Assembly (NCBI RefSeq): GCF_003351345.1
Contig: NZ_QQTO01000034.1
Location: 62,001 to 126,000, forward strand
Direction of reading: 5' to 3'
DNA: 64,000 bases
Source: Allobosea caraganae
GTDB lineage: Bacteria; Pseudomonadota; Alphaproteobacteria; Rhizobiales; Beijerinckiaceae
The position numbers were made by a program, and so were the translations under genes. The notes under the pieces are model-generated. The model ran no database searches and had not been told where the DNA came from. It saw only the letters and a list, made by a program, of their open reading frames with translations. This document shows, one piece after another, positions 60,615-64,000 of this stretch (positions are counted from its first letter, which is position 1; every line of letters starts with the position of its first letter).

Positions 60615-61475
60615 TCAGAAAAGATTCCGGAAGCTCTCGGGCAGCTTCAGCGCCTCGCCGGCTGCGATGTTGAGCGGCGAGACGTACATTGTGCCGACCT
60701 CGCCGCCGCGTTCGGACTGCGTCACGCCCTCGAGATACTGGCCGCAATAGCGATCGATCGCCTCGTCCTCCCACTCCTTGCGCTCCAGGCGGGCGAAGGA
60801 CTGGTAGATGTTCATCAGGTCGAGGTCGTTCTTGCGCTGGTGGTGGCCCTGGTCGGCCTGGGCGAAGTCGAGCCCGCGCGTCATCGCCTGCCGGCGCATG
60901 CGCTCGGCGAGGTCGGCATATTTCAGGTGGAAGAGGTAGGCGCCGTGGAAGTGGGGCGGCCGGTTGGCATGATGGAAGCCGCCGCCCCAGCGGATCGGCT
61001 TGCGCACGATCAGCGTCTTGCACATCGGCGAGACGAAGCGGACGTGCCGGCGCTGCTCCAGCACCTGGCCTTCGAGCAGGACGGCGTTCTCCTCCTCCAG
61101 CATCGTCATCACGTTGAAGCCGACGCAGGTCGAGTACTCGAAATCGGTCGCGTCGAGCCAGTCGGTGAAGCCGGCGAAGCGGCGCGGGTCGTGGCTGACG
61201 AACTCGTCGCAATCGGTGTAGATCACCGTCTCGTAGAGCTCGAGCAGCGCCCCGACGAACTTTGAGACGAAGCGCGCCCGCTCCTGGTCGTCCAAGGCCG
61301 AGCGCGGATAGCGGACGACGCTGACGCGGCTGAGCTTCTCGCGGACCTCGTCATTGCTGTCATGGTCGACGACATAGAGATTCTCGACCCCGACGAGCCG
61401 GGCGTAGTAATCGATCCAGCGGGAGACGTAGAACTCCTCGTTGTACTGCATCGTGACGACGGCAATCTTTTTCAT
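60615..61475 (-). CDS. Glycosyltransferase family 2-like protein
   Basis: 286 aa. Starts KKIAVVTMQYNEEFYVSRWI, the GT-A-type nucleotide-sugar entry (family 92/2-like), then YVVDHDSNDEV and TVIYTDCDEFVSHDPRRF with a D-x-D motif for metal/UDP binding. RWGGGFHHANRPPHFHGAYL resembles the DUF4422/Glyco_tranf_2_4 group. Cytoplasmic, no membrane segment. Eighteen bp after the pyruvyl transferase-like gene. Donor and acceptor sugars unknown. Confidence 0.85.
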   Translation of the reverse strand: MKKIAVVTMQYNEEFYVSRWIDYYARLVGVENLYVVDHDSNDEVREKLSRVSVVRYPRSALDDQERARFVSKFVGALLELYETVIYTDCDEFVSHDPRRFAGFTDWLDATDFEYSTCVGFNVMTMLEEENAVLLEGQVLEQRRHVRFVSPMCKTLIVRKPIRWGGGFHHANRPPHFHGAYLFHLKYADLAERMRRQAMTRGLDFAQADQGHHQRKNDLDLMNIYQSFARLERKEWEDEAIDRYCGQYLEGVTQSERGGEVGTMYVSPLNIAAGEALKLPESFRNLF

Positions 61476-61493
61476 CGCATCGGCCTCGTCGGC

Positions 61494-62954
61494 TCACATC
61501 CGGTGCGGAACGCCATTCTTTTCAAGGAACCCCCTCATGCGGTCGTAGGATTGCGCGTAGGAGCGCGCGAGCCCGTTGAGCTGCGTGTCCTGGTAGACGG
61601 CTCGCCAGCCGCCTTCCGCCAGCGCCGCCTCCGGCACGACGGGAATCTTCAAGGTCTCGGCCAGCTCCTGGCTGCGCGTGTCGTAGGCGACGAGCACGCC
61701 GGGCACGCCCTGCGCCACCGCCGGCAGCACGCCGTGGACGCGGTAGCCGACCGCAAGGTCGATACTCCTCGCGAACTCGTCGTAGCGCTCGACGTCGAAG
61801 AAGCTGAAGAGCTGCTTCTCGTAGATCTTGCGCATCTGCGTGTCGTCGGAGCCGCTCCACCAGCCCGTCCGAACGAACTCGGCGACGGCCTTCTCCTTCG
61901 CCGCCGGGTCGCGCAGGAAGAAGGCCTTCTCCTCCTGCTCGCCATGCGAGGACATCACCATCTCGCTCTGGTCGTCGACCTTGAGCAGCGCGGCCTTCTG
62001 GTTGCGCAGATAGGCGGCAGGGTCGGCGGTGTAGCTCCTGTCGGCCTCGCGCCTCAGGCTGAAGGCGACTTTGCGGATGTTCCGCTGGTCGGGGACGTTG
62101 ATGACGAGGTCGCGCTTGCGGGTGCGGAAGATCGAGGGGCAGCCGATGACGTCGACGTTCCGGATGCCGTTATGGCGCAGGGTCTCGGCGCTGAAGGCGC
62201 CGCGCACGCCGATCGCGGCCGAGCGCTCGGAGACGATGCTCCAGAAGCGCTTCGAGCCTTCGGAGAGCTCGATCGCCCGGTTCTGGCTCGCCTGCGCGCC
62301 GACGCCGATGGCGTAGACCGGCAGCTTGACCTTCTCCAGCACCTCGACGGCGCGGTACCACTCCATCTTCTCGTGGATGAAGTTCGAGCCGCGCACGAAG
62401 ACGTAGTCGAACTCGCTCGCGTAGCGCTCGATGTCCGCGTCGGTCGGGCTCATGATCTTCATGGGCTCGAGATGCGCGTATTTGAGCAGCTTCAGCGTCG
62501 AGTCGTAGACGATCATGTCGCCGATGTTGAAATAGTCGGAGAGCAGCTTGTCCATCGGCGCGCGGTACCAGCGCACCTTGTCGTGGTCGTAGACCTCGCC
62601 GGCCGGGTAGATCACCAGCGCGCGCAGGTTCTTCGCGGTCGCGATCGGGCGCAGGTTCGAGCCGGGCGCGAGCGCGCCCGTCGCCGCGTCGGCGACGGCA
62701 ACCAAATGCGGGCGCCCGTCGGGCAGCTTCGGCAGCGGGATGGTCAGCTCGGCCACCGCCGCATCGCCGGTGACGAGCGCGCTCGGGTTGATCGTGGCGT
62801 AGTCGTGCCCGTCGAGCTTGAGCGTCAGCGCCGGCCAGCCGCTGCCCGGCTCGCGGACGATCGAGACGACGACCTCCTCCGTCGTGGCACGGATGATCTT
62901 CATGCTGTGGCCCGCGGTCTGGGCTGCGGTGAGGTTGAGGACGGGCGCGTTCAT
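61494..62954 (-). CDS. Polysaccharide pyruvyl transferase family protein
   Basis: 486 aa. The central/C-terminal part has the typical blocks of PS_pyruv_trans: DYFNIGDMIVYDSTLKLLKY, YVFVRGSNFIHEKMEWYRAV, VYAIGVGAQASQNRAIELSE, AAIGVRGAFSAETLRHNGI, DVIGCPSIF, and SIDLAVGYRVHGVLPAVAQG. These bind the acceptor and phosphoenolpyruvate to make pyruvate ketals on exopolysaccharide. The first ~115 residues are an extra beta-rich N-terminal domain not part of the family core. It overlaps the upstream gene by 4 bp. Confidence 0.88.
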   Translation of the reverse strand: MNAPVLNLTAAQTAGHSMKIIRATTEEVVVSIVREPGSGWPALTLKLDGHDYATINPSALVTGDAAVAELTIPLPKLPDGRPHLVAVADAATGALAPGSNLRPIATAKNLRALVIYPAGEVYDHDKVRWYRAPMDKLLSDYFNIGDMIVYDSTLKLLKYAHLEPMKIMSPTDADIERYASEFDYVFVRGSNFIHEKMEWYRAVEVLEKVKLPVYAIGVGAQASQNRAIELSEGSKRFWSIVSERSAAIGVRGAFSAETLRHNGIRNVDVIGCPSIFRTRKRDLVINVPDQRNIRKVAFSLRREADRSYTADPAAYLRNQKAALLKVDDQSEMVMSSHGEQEEKAFFLRDPAAKEKAVAEFVRTGWWSGSDDTQMRKIYEKQLFSFFDVERYDEFARSIDLAVGYRVHGVLPAVAQGVPGVLVAYDTRSQELAETLKIPVVPEAALAEGGWRAVYQDTQLNGLARSYAQSYDRMRGFLEKNGVPHRM

Positions 62955-64000
62955 GGGGTGTCTTTCACGATGCGGACCTTGATCCGGACGAGGTCGCGGT
63001 CCGGCCCGACCTTGCAGTCGGCGACCCGCATCTTCGTCATGAACAGGAAGGCCTCATTGCCGGTGGTCTCGAAGTTCCGGGACGGCGAGGCCGGGTCGGC
63101 GACGGAGCCGTAGGCGTAGCGGGTGCGGTCGGCGCAGTTCTTGCTCCACATCGTCGGGTGGACGATGAGGGTCTGCAGCGGCGACCAGCGCATCAGGTCG
63201 GCGGACCAGCTATAGGCGACGCGCCCGCCGCTGATGCCCTGGCTGGCATCGGGCCCGAGATGGAAGATCGCGAGGTAGAGCCCGCTCGCCTCATGCTTCG
63301 TGATCGAGCCGACCGTGGTCGGCAGCACCTTGAGCGGCTGGCACGGCTTCGCCTGCGTCGTGTCCTCGCGATAGGGATCGACCGCGCGCACCGTGTAGTC
63401 GGAGCCATCGAAAGCGCGCCAGGCGGTCGGGTCGTCGATCTTCGTGCTGCGGAAGATGCAGACGCCGCCCTTCTGGCCCTCGCCGCCGGTCGTTGCGATC
63501 AGCGCGTACCAGGCGCCGCCGCGCTCGATGATGTTGGACGGGTTGAAGAAGCCGCGATGCCGGCCCTGGCCGACATCCTGCTTGAAGGTGGGCGCGGCGA
63601 CGAGCTGGCGCGGCTCGGCCGAGAAGCTCATGCCGCCATCATTGGAATGCGCGGCGGTGACGACGTTGTACCAGCAGCTCATGCCGTCCTTGAAGCGGCA
63701 GGCGCCGGCGTGGCGGTCGGCATGGTACTCGTCGTGCAGCAGCGCGAAGACGTCGCGGCCATTCGCCGTCCAGGTCGCGGCGATCCAGCTCATGTCGCTG
63801 AACTGGCTCGGATCGGGGCTGTTCCTGGCCTGGAACGAGACCGCGCAGCTCTTGCGGATCGTGGCGAGGTCGGCGCCGATCAGCGGCCGGTTGCGGTAGT
63901 GGCTGGCGAAGGCGACGACCTCGCCCTTGTCGTCGCGGAAGGCGCGCAGTGGGGCGTCGGGCAGGTCCCATTCCTCGCAGCGCTCACGCGCCCAGGAATA
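62951..64000 (-). CDS. Beta-propeller-like protein, 5' end beyond window
   Basis: 349 residues are in the window; the frame is open to base 64000 and no start is needed inside (an internal Met at 63793 is not the start). Recurring blocks FFNPSNIIERGGAWYALIAT, GLYLAIFHLGPDA and GRVAYSWSADLMRWSPLQTL resemble five-bladed propellers of the GH43/GH32/sialidase type that read out or trim sugars. Several Cys (RERCEEWD, KSCAVSF, GACRFKDGMSCWY, KNCADRT, VADCKVG) suggest disulphides and hence export; the signal peptide would lie outside the window. Start of the glycan operon. Confidence 0.7.
   Translation of the reverse strand, partial: YSWARERCEEWDLPDAPLRAFRDDKGEVVAFASHYRNRPLIGADLATIRKSCAVSFQARNSPDPSQFSDMSWIAATWTANGRDVFALLHDEYHADRHAGACRFKDGMSCWYNVVTAAHSNDGGMSFSAEPRQLVAAPTFKQDVGQGRHRGFFNPSNIIERGGAWYALIATTGGEGQKGGVCIFRSTKIDDPTAWRAFDGSDYTVRAVDPYREDTTQAKPCQPLKVLPTTVGSITKHEASGLYLAIFHLGPDASQGISGGRVAYSWSADLMRWSPLQTLIVHPTMWSKNCADRTRYAYGSVADPASPSRNFETTGNEAFLFMTKMRVADCKVGPDRDLVRIKVRIVKDTP

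Overview
The window is high-GC, densely coded DNA. The family mix, the many ATGA start/stop overlaps, the PrtD-type ABC exporter, the GntR/FCD regulation and the dispersed palindromes flanked by CGTCATTGCGAG or CGTCATCCCGGA all point to an alphaproteobacterium of the Hyphomicrobiales (Bosea/Bradyrhizobium-like). The genus is an inference, because there is no rRNA or other marker here. I saw no rRNA, tRNA, CRISPR array or intact insertion sequence.

Region 1 (1-9.7 kb): the tail of an unknown gene, a zinc-ribbon protein resembling the N-terminal half of an IS1595 transposase but without a DDE domain, and a 0.6 kb AT-rich gap. Then comes a four-gene type I secretion locus: a Gln/Gly- and Asn-rich protein, a 660-aa protein with a repeated Q-x-N-x-[LIMV]-x-D-x-D motif, a PrtD-type ABC exporter and an HlyD-type adaptor. 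Both presumed substrates carry the same motif and neither has RTX nonapeptides. This is the most novel system in the window. A type II NADH-dehydrogenase-like flavoprotein follows.

Region 2 (9.7-12.4 kb): glpD and its DeoR-family repressor, each preceded by TTTCG boxes.

Region 3 (12.5-33.8 kb): carbohydrate and sugar-acid catabolism. One operon encodes an enolase-superfamily enzyme, a HpcH/HpaI aldolase, an aldehyde dehydrogenase and an IlvD/Edd dehydratase. A second encodes a CUT1 sugar ABC importer plus a short-chain dehydrogenase. A third encodes two amino-acid-type permeases, a binding protein, a TIM-barrel isomerase/epimerase, a 2-hydroxyacid dehydrogenase and a KDPG aldolase, divergent from a second IlvD/Edd dehydratase. 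The same 10-bp palindrome (TTGTCAACAA, one copy with one mismatch) lies upstream of all three, so they probably form one regulon. A xylose-type ABC importer closes the region.

Region 4 (33.8-40.3 kb): nth and a DUF2244 gene fire away from each other from a 19-bp palindromic promoter. A RES/Xre toxin-antitoxin pair, a methyltransferase, an AraC-MGMT fusion, a drug-type MFS exporter and an SDR follow.

Region 5 (40.4-58.5 kb): an amide-catabolism island. It has three Ser-cisSer-Lys amidases, each directly preceded by a 62-70-aa GatC/AtzG-like protein, an acetamidase/formamidase, two isochorismatase-type cysteine hydrolases, a DMT exporter, a GntR/FCD regulator, a complete dipeptide-type ABC importer and a second orphan binding protein. 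TGGATACAATT-type sites lie in most of its promoter regions. It resembles biuret/cyanurate-type clusters but lacks a ring-opening hydrolase, so its substrate is open.

Region 6 (58.5-64 kb): a Pro/Glu/Arg-rich periplasmic PepSY-like protein and a minus-strand surface-glycan operon (GSCFA protein, glycosyltransferase, polysaccharide pyruvyl transferase family, truncated beta-propeller-like protein). At least four families of dispersed palindromes occupy the gaps between genes throughout.
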